A stretch of 64,000 nt of DNA from Dactylorhiza incarnata (GCA_033032865.1 JAWHQI010000272.1:434001-498000); one strand, 5' to 3'. Counted from the stretch's first letter, positions 24,497-36,122 are shown. Notes: generated by a model from the sequence alone, not told the origin. Translations and numbers: made by a program.

Positions 24497-24673
24497 ACAC
24501 AATATGAATTTTTCAAGCTGAAATATGGTGAAACCATCTCAGAATGGTATAGAAGATTCAATCTCATCATAAATGCACTAATATCTCATGAAAGAGATAT
24601 CCCATTGGAAAAGAAAAATTATATGCTCCTCAAGAGCTTTGTTGGATCGTCAAACAACCTTAGAGTGAGGATA
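24497..24673 (+). pseudogene. copia gag relic
   Basis: A plus-strand frame without its own start reads QYEFFKLKYGETISEWYRRF and continues through a Leu-rich segment to YMLLKSF. This resembles the UBN2-type gag of copia elements (compare the DCYERFFKVVNELRTYGRVF region at 40371-40647). It is about 59 codons with no clear continuation on either side. An old, isolated fragment. Confidence 0.55.
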
Positions 24674-24899
24674 AATAAAGTTCATTAAATTTTATTACAA
24701 ACACATAAATTATTGCAGTATGATAATTAGAACAGTTACAGAAATACATTACACAAGTCTATGAATGAAAGAGTAAAATAATATATTGCATATAGTGAAT
24801 GTTCTTGATCATATAATGTCAAGATTGAGGAATTGATACAACTTTATTGTGTTTATATACTGAATTCCCCCGATATGTTGACTCTCATTACTCCACTCC

Positions 24900-26549
24900 C
24901 AGATGCATCACACACCCTCTCCAACAAGGAGACCACTAGGTCAATCCAATATAGGCGTCTATGCAATGATGATTTCAATTCAATTAATTTACCTTGATCT
25001 AAACACCTCCGTAGAGATGATTTTTCACAAGGTCTACTCCAACCTCGACACCTCTACAAAGACAATTTCCCACAAAATTTACTCCAACCTCGACATCCCA
25101 GAAATGATAATTTTCTAACTTCGCAAACGTGTCTCACGTCTAAGTTACAAAAAAGAGAGATTTGAGATTACAGTGATCGATATTGTTCAAGAGTATAAAT
25201 AAAAGATGATCACTACATAAAAAGAAGAAGTTTCACTAAAACAAAGATTCCATCTTTAATATTTCAATTTCATTCTCGATCCTTCTTCTTCATTGTCTTC
25301 AAGAACGATTATTTGCAATCACATAAGCGTTGATGTTGTAGTGCTCCTATTTACACAAGTGAAAGTTGGGAATCTAGGAGCTACTACGTCGCAGACACAG
25401 TTACAGTCGATGCAAAATTAATTGAAAACTAGTTCATTTTAACCCCATTCTTTGTTTCTTACCGCGACCAACATGGGGGCTACCGTCGTGCATTAAGTAT
25501 TACCACTAGTGGTAGTGTTCATTTTGAATGAACCGTCTAGCCTGGGAGATACCATCGGGCGACGTTGCATAGTAGATCCCAAACAAATCAAGTAAATTAA
25601 AATTCGCGATCGCAAGCATTCAAACCTCTTGAAGAGTGAAAGAAGGGTCACAATGTGTTATCCCAGGGGTCTTAAGAAGGGTCAAAAATTCTAACCCTTT
25701 CATTCTCATCAAAAGATAGGTCAAGAGTAAGATGCATCTCTCCATCATGTATAAGGAAGGAGTTTTTGTTGTAGATGCGCAGCAAGGATTGACGACTCAT
25801 CACCGAAGAAAGCTTCCTTGGATCAGTGCAGTCATCCTCAAGCCTTTTTCTCCAAGTTCCATGGATCCTAAGCGATCTCATAAGGTAATAAACTTCTCCT
25901 TTCGGTCTTTAGGGTATTTATATACGTTCTGTGTATTTATCTTATGTTTTCCCTCCGTTTGGATTTTGTTAGCGAAGCCATAATCGTGGCGTGTGACCAG
26001 ATTTGGTGTTTTTGTGTGAAATCGATTAGGGGGAATCATGTTAGGGAGATACGTGATACTCTAGTGCCATTAGGATGTATGTACATGGGGTAGGAAGGCC
26101 AGGAGATAGCTACAAATAGTGAATTTATTATTTCCTAGAAGATACCGTTGACAATAGTGGTTATCGCCGGCGATAGTAGTTACCATCGACGATAGCCCCC
26201 CAGTAAATTTGTAGTTGTTCTTCCAGGTGTTATGATTGGACTCGGATGCCTTGGGATGTGTTTTTGTCCCTAAAAGTCATTTTTGGAGACACTGAATCTG
26301 GATTATGAGTTTCCTAGGAGATACAACCAAACAGTAGTGCTAATACTGGTGATAGTTTAGAGGAAACCAACGAGAAGTACATTCAGGCACTATGGGTGAG
26401 TCTTGATGAACTCATATTGTGTAATTAACATATGTATAAATTGATCGTGTGCTAATCAATTTTAATGTATTTTCTGGGAGGTATCACCGACATAGCTCCT
26501 GGGTAGCACACATTATGGACTCAAGAGAGGTTCTCATACCTTTGTGGTT
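24900..26549. other. unassigned LTR-like sequence
   Basis: No protein-coding gene recognised. TATAAATAAAAG at about 25193-25204 on the plus strand is followed by a leader-like stretch. Between 25540 and 26510 a GATACC/GATAG/CCGGCGATAG motif recurs (near 25545, 26140-26200, 26315-26350 and 26475). This resembles the motif arrays of the defined LTRs, but no TG...CA edges, PBS or partner copy were found. Confidence 0.4.
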
Positions 26550-27154
26550 GGCAAAACAACATTTCACTGCTCTAGCCTTCTAGTCAGATCTTATGGATGA
26601 ATCGACTTGATATCTCTTTATAGTCTTCAAGACAATAAATGAGTCATTCTATCTTCTAGCTAAGTGATAAGCCTGTCTGGTTGAATCTTCCTTGATACTA
26701 ATGAAATATCATGTTGGTTCCTCGATGACATTTCACGTGACCTCGATAATATTTGAGATGACCTCAATGATAAATGTCTTAGGCAAATTCTTCCTTCATA
26801 CAAGTTCTTCCAGATATCTATTGTATACTTCTAGGATGATATGAAGGCAAATGAGCCTTGTGAAGATGATATCATCTTGGAAAGTATATTACCAAGACAA
26901 TATTTGGAGTTAAGCCTTCTTTTTCTAGACAAGACGATATGTGTGTAGTTGAGAGTTTTCAAGATGATATCATCTTGGAGCTTAAGGTCTTCAAGATGAT
27001 ATCGAGACCTTTACTCGACGACATTTTGGCTCTCCAAGATGATATTTGACTTAGTGAATTTTTGATCTTCTCAACTAAAATCCTTTGCTTTAGCTCACTT
27101 GTAGACCTTTATTCCTGATGATAATGAGTTAGTGACAAGTCTAATATAGTCTAG
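26550..27154 (-). repeat. probable truncated LTR related to I
   Basis: Rich in AAGATGATATCATCTT palindromes, with a perfect 18-bp one at 26960-26977, like the U3 of element I at 28140-28500. Its last 100 bp loosely resemble the U3 of I near 28485-28510. It probably is a fragment of a sister LTR into which I inserted at 27155. The left edge is arbitrary. Confidence 0.5.
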
Positions 27155-28506
27155 TGAAAGAAATAGGTTGTCTATAACAACACCTTGAGGGGGGGTGATT
27201 AGGTGTTTTCAAAATTATTTAGCAATTTAAATATCTAGCACACCACAGCACAATCAAACACAAAAATCACCCAGAAATTTACAGTGGTTCCCTTCAAGAC
27301 AATGTGTCAAGAGGTAGTCCAATGTCCCTCCCACCTATCTAGTAGTGTGCTAGATTAGGAAACTTCTCCAAAAACTCAGATCTCTATCCAGTATAGAAAA
27401 TTTTACAACGCAGATCCACAAAGGATCCTACCTCAGCAATCACAAAGAAAGCTTACACTCAATAATCACAAAGAAAGCCTACACTCAGGTATCTAGTACC
27501 CTACAAGAACTCAGACTTTACAAGTCCTACACACACTCAGATCTTCTTTAAGATCCTATTAGCTTAGGTCCACACAAAACCCTACTGAATGATAATGTAG
27601 ATTGTGTTTTGCAGAAGAGAAAGACTTCATAGATATAACTTTGTTCTGTATAGCCTTAATTTTCTCCAGTTGTAAGAACCAACAATCTTGTGAATCTCTG
27701 GAGCTTTCTTAAGAATCTTCCTTTAAAAAATATCAGATCAACTATTCTTGTACAGGCAGAAGATTCTCTCTCTTATTCTCGACAGCTGAGTGATGAAGAC
27801 CTTTTCTTTTGAAACTATGTAAGTGTATATTGATTTTGAAAAAGGTTTATATATATTCCTGTGCTAATTCAGCAAAAAGGCCCTTAATATTTTATTCCAT
27901 AAACTTGATGTCCAGTTAGGAATATCTTCTGAAACGACATAATAAATATTATAAAGAAATTGCCATTTTGGAAATTGCACATTTGGAAGTATTCAACCTT
28001 CTCCATTTATGGTCGTGCAACGGCTATTACTATAGAGAATATAATATTAAATACTCCTTGATTTGTGTGCAAGATAGGCGGCGTGAATATTTACCGCAGA
28101 ATAATTTCCAAGAAGATCTGTGCATTAAATGCAGCTCAGCAACAGTTAAGATGATAAACTGTCTTCAAGATGATATCGTCTTGATCGTCTAGACGATATA
28201 TGGTCTTCACGGCGATATCATCGACATACTCTTGTCTTCTCAACTTAACATAGACATATAGACGATATAGCTTCTTCTAGTCGATATCGCCGAGATGCTT
28301 CTATCTACATGACTTAACTTTAATCTCAAATAGATATGGCTGCTTCAAGACGATATCGTTTAGACTTATGTATGTACTACTTTACTTAGCCGTCTCAACG
28401 ATATGGCTTCTTCAAGACAATATCGTCAAGACTGTCTCAATGACATACTTCCCGTCTCAACCATATTTTAGCTAAGACTTAAGATGATATTTAACTTAGA
28501 TGATTT
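27155..28506 (-). repeat. 3' LTR of I, first part
   Basis: Begins TGAAAGAAATAGG, followed by GAGGGGGGGTGATTAGG, the same R/U5 end signature as in the LTRs of D, J and the 47414 copy. The minus TATA is at about 27847-27855. The U3 array 28150-28500 consists of CAAGACGATATCGTC-like palindromes. Repeats near 27400-27560 resemble the U5 minisatellites of related LTRs. H interrupts it, and it resumes at 32201. The start base is inferred by comparison. Confidence 0.75.
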
Positions 28507-29357
28507 TGTTGGAGCCTTAGTTTTGATTTGAGTTAGGATCCATCTTTAATGTCTAAGTTTCTATCATAACACATCTTATAACTTATATCAAATCCCATTA
28601 AGTTAAAAGGCTGAAAATATATATAATTAATAGGCTGAGAAAATAAGAGAAAGATAAAAATTATATATGTTCTCTGCGTTCGACGAACGGCTATCTGCGT
28701 TCGACAAACGGCGCTCTACGGTCGACGAAAGATGTTCATTCTGCACTTGACAAAATCCAGCTATCTCAGCGGTCGACGATCCCATCTCAGCGATTCAGCG
28801 GTCGACGAACAGATTGTCTCAGCGGTCGACGATCAGACCCCATCTCAGCGGTCGATGAAAGCTGCGTTCGACGATCTCAAGTCTGTGTTTGACGAATATT
28901 TAGCAGAAGCTTAGAACGATGAATTAAATGTTCAGATCGACGAACTTGAAGCTGAGCTCGATGAAATTATCATCAGCAATTATATTTTTCCTTTCTCAGT
29001 TCGACTAATATTATTATATCTGATTAAGCAATACTTTGATTAAATTATATATTGCTGCAAAGCTCCCTTGGTGTGTGGACACCTGATCAAAAACCCCTTG
29101 GAGGCAGGGCACCTGATCAACAACCTGTAGTGGATTCCTACCAAGTGTGGTAGAAGAGTAGATGTACCCATTTTTAGTGGGGAACTACTATATTTCTTTG
29201 TGTCGTCTGTGATGTGATTATTTTGATGTGTTGTGTTGCTGTGCTTTCTTTATATTTGCTTTTATTACTCACTCAGCACTACACATATTTATATATATCA
29301 TTATTTTGAAATAACCTTAAAAAGAGTTTTTTAATTTAAGAACTAAACTCTCCTTCA
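28507..29357 (+). repeat. 5' LTR of H (internally deleted)
   Basis: LTR of 851 bp, TGTTGGAGCC ... CTCTCCTTCA. It lacks about 630 bp present in the sister LTR (31269-about 31896), including that copy's TATA-like site, so the 5' LTR has lost its own promoter core. The GTCGACGA/TTCGACGA array (28675-28990) has extra units compared with the 3' LTR. Confidence 0.9.
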
Positions 29358-29358
29358 A

Positions 29359-29370
29359 TTGGTATCAGAG
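29359..29370 (+). other. primer-binding site of H (iMet type)
   Basis: TTGGTATCAGAG one base after the LTR, the canonical plant copia initiator-Met site. Confidence 0.9.
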
Positions 29371-29458
29371 GATAGTTGATTATTTATACAGGCTAACACC
29401 TGAATCATAAAGATCAATTAGTTCTTAAATTTTTTTTAAAAGGTTTTTCTAAAATCTA

Positions 29459-30235
29459 ATGACACAAGAAGATTTTTTAATCACTAGTCCACCAATCCGT
29501 AATTTGGATAGATTTTCTTTATGACAAGTTAGAATTAAATTATATATGAATGTCATAGATGAAGATATTTACAACTATATTTTGACAGGACCTCCATCTT
29601 CAACTTCTTCAACAGATGATCAAGAGAAGTTGATAAGTGCTGATGCAAAGGCTATGGGCATATTAACTCAATCAATGTCAAATGACATTCATCAAAAAGT
29701 TGTTGACTGCACTTCAGCAAGAGCAATCTGGAACTCCCTCACAAAGATGGTAACTGAGTCTTCTTTCACTAACTGTATTTTTGATGCAGAACCATCATCT
29801 AGTCTAAGGGAAGAAGAAGAAGAAGAACAAAAGGCCAGAGAATTCTGCATGTTGGCCATATATGGCTCAAACCACATCTCAGATGCAGAAAAGGTAAATG
29901 AGGTAACTTCAAATCTCAACTCTACCTCTGAAAATTACAAATCAGATTTTAAAATTCTATATACAGATATAATAAAATCTGAGAAGAAAATTATAAAAGA
30001 GTTAATAGAAATAAATATTTTAATTCCTGAAAATAATAAACTTAAAGAAAATTTGAAAAACTCAGAAGAACAAATTATTTCTTTGAAAAATAAGTCAATT
30101 AAGGCTAAAGAAAAAGAAACATTTTATGTTCAGCAAAATCAAAATAATTTTTCAAATTTATATTTTAATGAGATAAAAAGGCCAATATATCTAATTATAA
30201 GGCATTTGTTTTTATCTATTTTAAAACCTTTATAA
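29459..30235 (+). pseudogene. gag remnant of H
   Basis: ATG at 29459-29461 opens a frame (MTQEDFLITSPPIRNLDRFS) that meets TGA at 29522-29524, where related gags have Trp, then runs open for 229 codons to 30235. The first part (AKAMGILTQSMSNDIHQKVV, SARAIWNSLTKM) is the N-terminal UBN2-type gag domain. At about residue 90 it jumps to a Glu/Lys-rich coiled-coil stretch, which suggests an internal deletion joining distant parts of gag. No CCHC knuckle is visible. Confidence 0.8.
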
Positions 30236-30689
30236 TTAAAACAGCAATTATAAGATTCATTTAAATTTTTCTATCTTAAAAACAAAGTCAGATAACTTCA
30301 CATTCTTACAGATTTTCTCCAAAATCATGTTGAGCATTCTACTCAGATTGCATAGATCAGAAATGATTAGAGCACTAAGTGTGAGTCTCTTCTGATTAAG
30401 GGGATTCTATAGAAGGAAGGTATTAGGCAATGTTTTTTTGATTTTAAAAATTCCTTAGAATCCAATAACAGCTGTAGCAATTTATATCATTAAAATCCTA
30501 TTTAAATCAAAATCTAGGAAATCAGAATTTGCTTGGTTTTAAAAGAAGAAATTTAGAATTTCAAAGAAGAAGAAAACAATATAATTTATGATTAAATGTT
30601 TTCAAAAAGAACAATAAATTCTTCTATAATCTCGGACCCTAATGCCTTAAGCTATTCAAGACTTTTTATGCTTAGGTATCCTAAACCAA

Positions 30690-30757
30690 ATAGGGGGAGA
30701 TTGACAGAACACCTAGTCTTAATTTGGATTAGGATCCCAACTCAAATAGGGGGAGAT
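30690..30757 (+). other. duplicated polypurine tract of H
   Basis: AAATAGGGGGAGATTG occurs at about 30690-30705 and again at about 30744-30759. The second abuts the LTR start TGTTGG at 30758. The 54 bp after the first copy resemble the first bases of the LTR (tcttaatttggattaggatcc versus the matching start of U3). So PPT plus U3 start is present twice in tandem, the outer copy degenerate. Confidence 0.8.
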
Positions 30758-32195
30758 TGTTGGAACCTTAGTTTTGATTTGAGTTAGGATCCATCTTTAA
30801 TGTCTAAGTTTCTATCATAACACATCTTATAACTTAGATCAAATCACATTAAGATAGAAGGCTGAAAATATATATAATTAATAGGCTGAGAAAATAAGAG
30901 AAAGATAAAAATTATATATGTTCTCTGCGTTCGACGAACGTCTATCTGCGTTCGACGAACGGCGCTCTGCGGTCGACGAAAGATGTTCATTCTGCGCTCG
31001 ACGAAATCCAGCTATCTCAGCGGTTCAGCGGTCGACGTATAGATTGTCTCAGCGGTCGATGATCAGACCCAGACTCAGTGGTCGACGAAAAGCTGCGTTC
31101 GACGAATATTCAGCAGAAGCTCAGAACGACGAATTAAATGTTCAGATCAACGAACTTGAAGCTGAGCTCGACAAAATTATCATCAGCAATTATATTTCTC
31201 CTTTCTCAGTTCGATTAATATTATTATATCTGATTAAGCAATACTTTGATTAAATTATATATTGCTGCCTGTTTGTATCATTTAATATTATAGCCGTTAC
31301 AGGCATTAAATGTTATAGCCATTGTAGATAAGCAAAAGACGGTAATTTATCTTCTCGAGGAATCTAGGAAATTAAAGAGATATTATCTCTTTCCTTGTCG
31401 GGCAAGAATTCAAATCAGCCCTGAAGCCTTCTCCAGAATATATACAAAAAGAGAAGAGCAGAGAAGAAGAACAAGAAGTGAATAGGAAGAACCAGGAAGA
31501 ATAAACAGAGAAGCAAAAAGAAGAAGAAGATCTAATATATTATTTATCTTCTTTTTGCTAACTCCTCTTTGCAGATCATCTTCATCCTGAGACACCTAAT
31601 ATCATTTGCTCAGGATCAAACTGCATAAGAAGAAAATGAGTTATTACAATCAAGAGAAAAAGCCTCTACAAGCTGTCAAGAATCTCAATCAGATAGGGGG
31701 GGCTCTTCAACATCATCAAGATCCAATCTCAACAACACCATCTGGATCTCTAGAGTCTTCTTAGAAAAAGAAGAACAATATATATTTTCCATTTTCTTTT
31801 ACCTGTATAAAGGGTTATAACTCCCTTTAAAATTTACAGCCATTGGTGGTAGGACGCCTTATTAAAAACCTGTAGTTGGGTTAGAGCACCTGATCAAAAG
31901 GTCCCTTGGTATGTGGACACCTGATCAAAAACCCCTTGGTGGCAGGGCACCTGATCAACAACCTGTAGTGGATTCCTACCAAGTGTGGTAGAAGAGTAGA
32001 TGTACCCAAGTTTAGTGGGGAACTACTATATTTCTTTGTGTGGTCTGTGATGTGATTATTTTGTTGTGTTGTGTTGCTGTGCTTTCTTTATATTTGCTTT
32101 TATTACTCACTCAGCACTACACATATTTATATATATCATTATTTTGAAATAACCTTACAAAGAGTTTTTTAATTTAAGAACTAAACTCTCCTTCA
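30758..32195 (+). repeat. 3' LTR of H
   Basis: LTR of 1438 bp. The GTCGAC array is at 30925-31180 in U3, a TATA-like AATATATAC at about 31437-31446, and a block of 'cacctgatcaaaa' repeats at 31880-31960. It ends CTCTCCTTCA at 32195. Confidence 0.9.
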
Positions 32196-32200
32196 GATTT

Positions 32201-32350
32201 TTCACTTCTTTTATAGTCTTGATTCTAGGAATATAACATTTATTCACCTGTCACATCATGAACTAAAACATAGCATCAAAATTAATTTTGCTTATCTATA
32301 CTTATGATCCTTCTTCAAATCTAGGAACATTGAAGGCAATTTTCCCAACA
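32201..32350 (-). repeat. 3' LTR of I, second part
   Basis: The U3 start of the LTR of I after the H insertion, ending TTTTCCCAACA at 32350. Next to it lies the polypurine tract (32351-32362). Joined with 27155-28506 the LTR measures about 1.5 kb. Confidence 0.85.
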
Positions 32351-32647
32351 ATCTCCCCCTATTTGAAGAAGCCAGAACTTACAATTATAGATAAGCTTTA
32401 CCAATAAATATACTCAAATAAAGATCAATAAACATACTTAAATATGACCAATATATAAAATTAGGGCAATTAGCACTTCCATAAAGTTGTCCAAAAACAT
32501 GATTATAAATAAAACACAAATGATAAACATTGAAATGTGCATTTGTGTTTCTAGAATCCATGTCCTTCATCATTCCTCCTGGATATATTTTCCTTTATTA
32601 GATGATCCATCCTTCTTTGACATCTCAACTTCACTCTACTTTTGCTT

Positions 32648-34690
32648 TCATCTTTCAAAGTAATTGAATGGCTTTGGATGATATCTGAGAGGAGCACTAC
32701 CTTTTTGCAGAACTGAGGGATCTCCCATTTTCACTTTTGCCCAGTAATCTCTTCTACCAGCCTCAACTAATTCATATTTCTGCCATTCCTCAGAGTTATA
32801 GAACTGGCCTCTGTCATTCTTACTTTGCTTATAGAGTGGCCATATATTCAGGATGATTTCCCTTGAGCAGGGACTCAACTCTTCAAAATTTGGATTCTTT
32901 TTAACTTCCTCCATCCTTCTCCTCTTGGATTCCTGTTCTTCATTGTCCATATAGTTTCACTTGCTATTTTTGCTTTGCCCACTTCCACTGAGAAGCTCAT
33001 CAGCAAAATAACCTTGATATGTTTCATGCTGTTTATTCTTCTCTGTGAGGTTCTCTGCCACTTGCACATCTGAGGGGCCTTCAAGTATAACACTACCTTC
33101 AGGGAGAGGATGTTGATAAGGTATTCCATAATCTATGGTGTCAAGGACCATAGATAACCTGACCTCATTTGACAACCACGTGGCATGATGGCTTGATGAA
33201 ATCTCCCCTTTCTGGCTTCTACAAATAGCTCTTTAGTTAGAATAGTTTGGGTGTTCTTTAATTGTTTATAAAGAAGGGCATTGAGGTTTCCAATAACATC
33301 TATAAGTGTGCCCTTGGAGGTTCTGACAGATTGATTTAGCATGGAAGAGAGCTGGTTCTTAGTGACCTGAAGTTGATGCAACATGGTCTCACCAACATTA
33401 TCTATTAGCCCCTGAGAAACCTGAGCACTGGCTGATATTCTTTGAAGTACGATATTTATAACATCTTCTAGATCAGCAAAAGTCACATCCTGATTTTGAA
33501 TTATGGATTGTTGATTGTCCCTTAAAACATCCATTCTGTCCAGAAGTGTGTTTAACTGTTGGCCAATCAGCATTATGGCTTCATTAATGTGTGCTATTTG
33601 GTCACCTGTATTTGAGACAACATTTACTGCAGTATTGTAGACATTTGCATTTTGATAGTTCACATGCTGTATCTCTTATTGCAATCCATTAATTCTGGTA
33701 GACTAATCATCTTTACTGCTCTTGAACACACTATCCACATAGGCTTCAAATTGTGCTCTCTGCCTATCAAGTAAGACTTTCAGTTGGGACATAAATTTAG
33801 TAGAGGGAGTTGTGGGGGTTAGAAGGATAGGAGAAGGCTGCTCATTTTCTATTCTTGGTGGTGAAAGCTGCAAGATAACTTAAGCAGATGACTCCCCCTG
33901 CATTGTTGCAGTCATGATAGAGGGTTGCTCATCTTCACCATCATAGACACTTGTATGCACATCAACATCTAGATATTCTTCCATAGATATTTCTGAAATT
34001 TCTATCTCTTCATGAGCTTCTGGATCATTAGTAGGACTTGTCCCAGACTTATCTTCTTCAGCATTCAACACTGCCTACTTGGCAATATTCAAGATTTCTT
34101 CCTGAGTAACCTCCTCATTAGGTTCTAGACCACTTCTAGGGAAAGTACCTTCATCTCTGAATGTCTCCCGCTCCATAGATAAAGGAGGTTCCTGAGCAAC
34201 TTGTGGAACTTGGTCAGGACTCTTGGAAACATCAGTTCTTTGAGAGGAGGATTCACCTACCTCCTTCTTTGTAAACTTCTTTTCCCTCCTTCATCTTCAT
34301 CCTTTGTATAATTCCACAAGGCTTTTCTTCATAGCCACACCAATTTAGGCCTTTTGGTAAGTCATCAGTGTCTACAGATTCTTCTTCTTCTTCATCTTCA
34401 TTTAGGACAGTCAATTGTAGGGCTTTAGTTAGGCTGGTGGCAGTGATTTTCAAATGTTCTCCAACAACAGTAGTAAGAATGGCCTTTCCAATCTTGCTTA
34501 CTTGGGCATTTTCATATAGTTCAGAGATAGAAATATTGTAGAGATGGGTTGGCTCAGTGAGAATGAAATAAAGTTCAAATGCATATAGTAGAGTGGTTAT
34601 CATGTCCAATCCTTCATCTGCTCCTTGAAATCCATCCTTTACTAATTCTCCACCAGAATTAATCTTGTCGTCAGACTGCTTTGGCGCCAT
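32648..34690 (-). pseudogene. env-like ORF3 of I, broken
   Basis: Third ORF of a SIRE-type element. It starts at the ATG at 34688-34690 (MAPKQSDDKINSGGE) and ends near 32648, about 680 codons in several frames (34690-34253, 34071-33880, 33663-33133, 33175-32957, 32950-32648). The N-terminal third resembles the start of the ORF3 of D (MAPPKVNSG ...). The middle (33.1-33.7 kb) is long and probably coiled-coil. The C-terminal segment ends YHPKPFNYFER, like the ORF3 end of element C. No membrane segment or signal peptide is evident. Function unknown. Confidence 0.75.
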
Positions 34691-34766
34691 TGATGATTGC
34701 GAGAGGAAGATGATGAAGTTGGAATTCTAGGGTTTGTGTGTGTGATTCTCTATGTTTTCATGGTGT

Positions 34767-34774
34767 CTTATTTA
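34767..34774 (-). promoter_or_regulatory. TATA-like box before ORF3 of I
   Basis: Minus strand ACTATAAATAAG about 77 nt upstream of the ORF3 ATG. The leader between them contains ACACACACAAACCCTAG, like plant 5' untranslated regions. This suggests ORF3 may be transcribed from its own promoter; that is inference from sequence only. Confidence 0.5.
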
Positions 34775-34880
34775 TAGTATCATGTATTGGGAAGATAAAA
34801 GGGCATGCACCTGTCGAAAACTTTTTGTGTCCTTTGAAATCCCGAAATTGCGGCGTAATGATGATGGTTACTATTGGAAC

Positions 34881-35800
34881 TGAGATTCGGCCCAACGAGG
34901 AGTTCGGACCCCTAAGAGGGGGTAGCTAGCACTTACTTATCCCGTAGAGGAACCTGACCGAAGACTTAGAACTAAATTCCAACTCTTGACTACATCGTGG
35001 AGGTCCCACCACACACCCGAAAGATCTTTGAGCGCTCCCCCTCCTAAGCCAAAGCTGAAGCCGAGCACCTTGGAGAGCCTGAGGAGCTAACCAAAGATGT
35101 TCTAAGGAGGAAGAAGCCAAAGATCTGGATTCCTCTCCAAAGGTGCCCTTCACGGTCTATATATAGTTTTTCCCTTCTGGTCTGCTAATAGCGTAACTCC
35201 GCCTTTCGGTTTTACTAATCGCACCCCAAACTAGTCTGCTAACAGCCAAACTCAGCTGTTCTGAAGGGCTATTGGTAGCCCACCAAGGGTATCTAGGTAA
35301 ATTCACCCATAGACCCCCACTGGGAGAATGGCTCGTGAAGGCACCACTCGCTAGCCCCCTGGCCTCTCAGGCGAATGAGGTTCCACCCCTCCCTCGCCTG
35401 GTGGCCCGCGCAATCAGAAGCCTGGGCAGGCGAGTGCTTGATGAAGAATGCGCTCGCCCTCCCTTCTACCGGCCTGAGTCGCTTATGCGAGGAAGCGAGC
35501 TCTCACTAGCCTCGACGTTGTTAAATGCACCCCAAAGCAGCGAGCATACACTCGCCTCGCCCTCACACTATGCTCCTCGCAAGGAGGTGAGTCTGGCTCA
35601 TCTGGCCCTCGCGACTCACTCATATCGAGGCGGCGAGCCCCTACTTGCTTCTCCTATGCTCGATTCTCAATTTTACCCTTCAGCGAACATGGGGTTGTAC
35701 ACAATCCCTGCTCTTTGCGAGATCATCCCAAACTCGTAAAGAAATATCCAACCCCTGATGTTCGTTGGTGGCTGCTGACCTGACAGGAATCTTTTGGTTG
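34881..35800 (-). repeat. 3' LTR of K (inner edge uncertain)
   Basis: Begins TGAGATTCGGCCC. The stretch 34900-35170 follows the LTR of G (21995-22345) in outline. The minus TATA (CTATATATAG) is at 35157-35166. Upstream of it, 35290-35660, is a GGCGAG/CTCGCC array. The long open frame 35272-35739 is a by-product of this array. I could not fix the inner LTR edge. Confidence 0.6.
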
Positions 35801-35816
35801 GCCCTATCACCGGTGC

Positions 35817-35900
35817 TATAAATACCACCAATAATGGGCTATGGTTAACCCTTTCACCCTTCTTCTTCTTTCGTCATCTGCTACTGTAGCCGCCGACATG
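35817..35900 (+). promoter_or_regulatory. candidate antisense promoter and start in K
   Basis: TATAAATA at 35817-35824 on the plus strand, then a pyrimidine-rich leader (CTTCTTCTTCTTTCG) and GCCGACATGGCT at 35892-35903, a good plant start context. The frame from this ATG runs about 30 codons to a stop at about 35990 unless spliced. It opposes the direction of K. Confidence 0.45.
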
Positions 35901-36122
35901 GCTCTTTTGGAAGAAGCCCGAGCTCGCCTGGATGCATCGCAGGCAAGCGGGTGGTCCTTCACCTTCGAATTCACACCTTGGCTCGCCTGACGGGCCCTAC
36001 GGCCTTTCCTAAGATAAAGAAGGAGAAGACGGTCTAACAACACCCAGGAGAAGACGTGTCCTCGCTCCCGGATCCGGCACCTAACACCGGGCTCGCCTAA
36101 CAGGTATTCTAGTTGATAGGTC

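Larger units (their letters stand above)
28507..32195 (+). mobile_element. gag-only copia element H
   Basis: Complete plus-strand non-autonomous element inserted in the LTR of I with a perfect target-site duplication gattt (28502-28506 and 32196-32200). It has LTRs of 851 and 1438 bp, an iMet-type PBS at 29359, a gag remnant at 29459-30235 and a duplicated polypurine tract near 30690-30757. There is no protease, integrase or reverse transcriptase, so it belongs to the TR-GAG type or is an internal deletion product of a SIRE-type element. Confidence 0.93.
27155..34880 (-). mobile_element. SIRE-type element I, 3' part
   Basis: Minus-strand copia element: 3' LTR 27155-32350 (split by H), polypurine tract at 32351-32362 (ATAGGGGGAGAT on the minus strand), 3' segment, ORF3 (32648-34690) and an ORF3 promoter-like leader up to about 34870. 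It is cut at 34881 by the gypsy LTR of K. Pol and gag are not seen in the window. Confidence 0.85.

Noticed and set aside
35272..35739. 155-codon plus-strand frame
   Set aside because: It coincides with the CTCGCC/GGCGAG array of the LTR of K; GC-rich composition removes stops.
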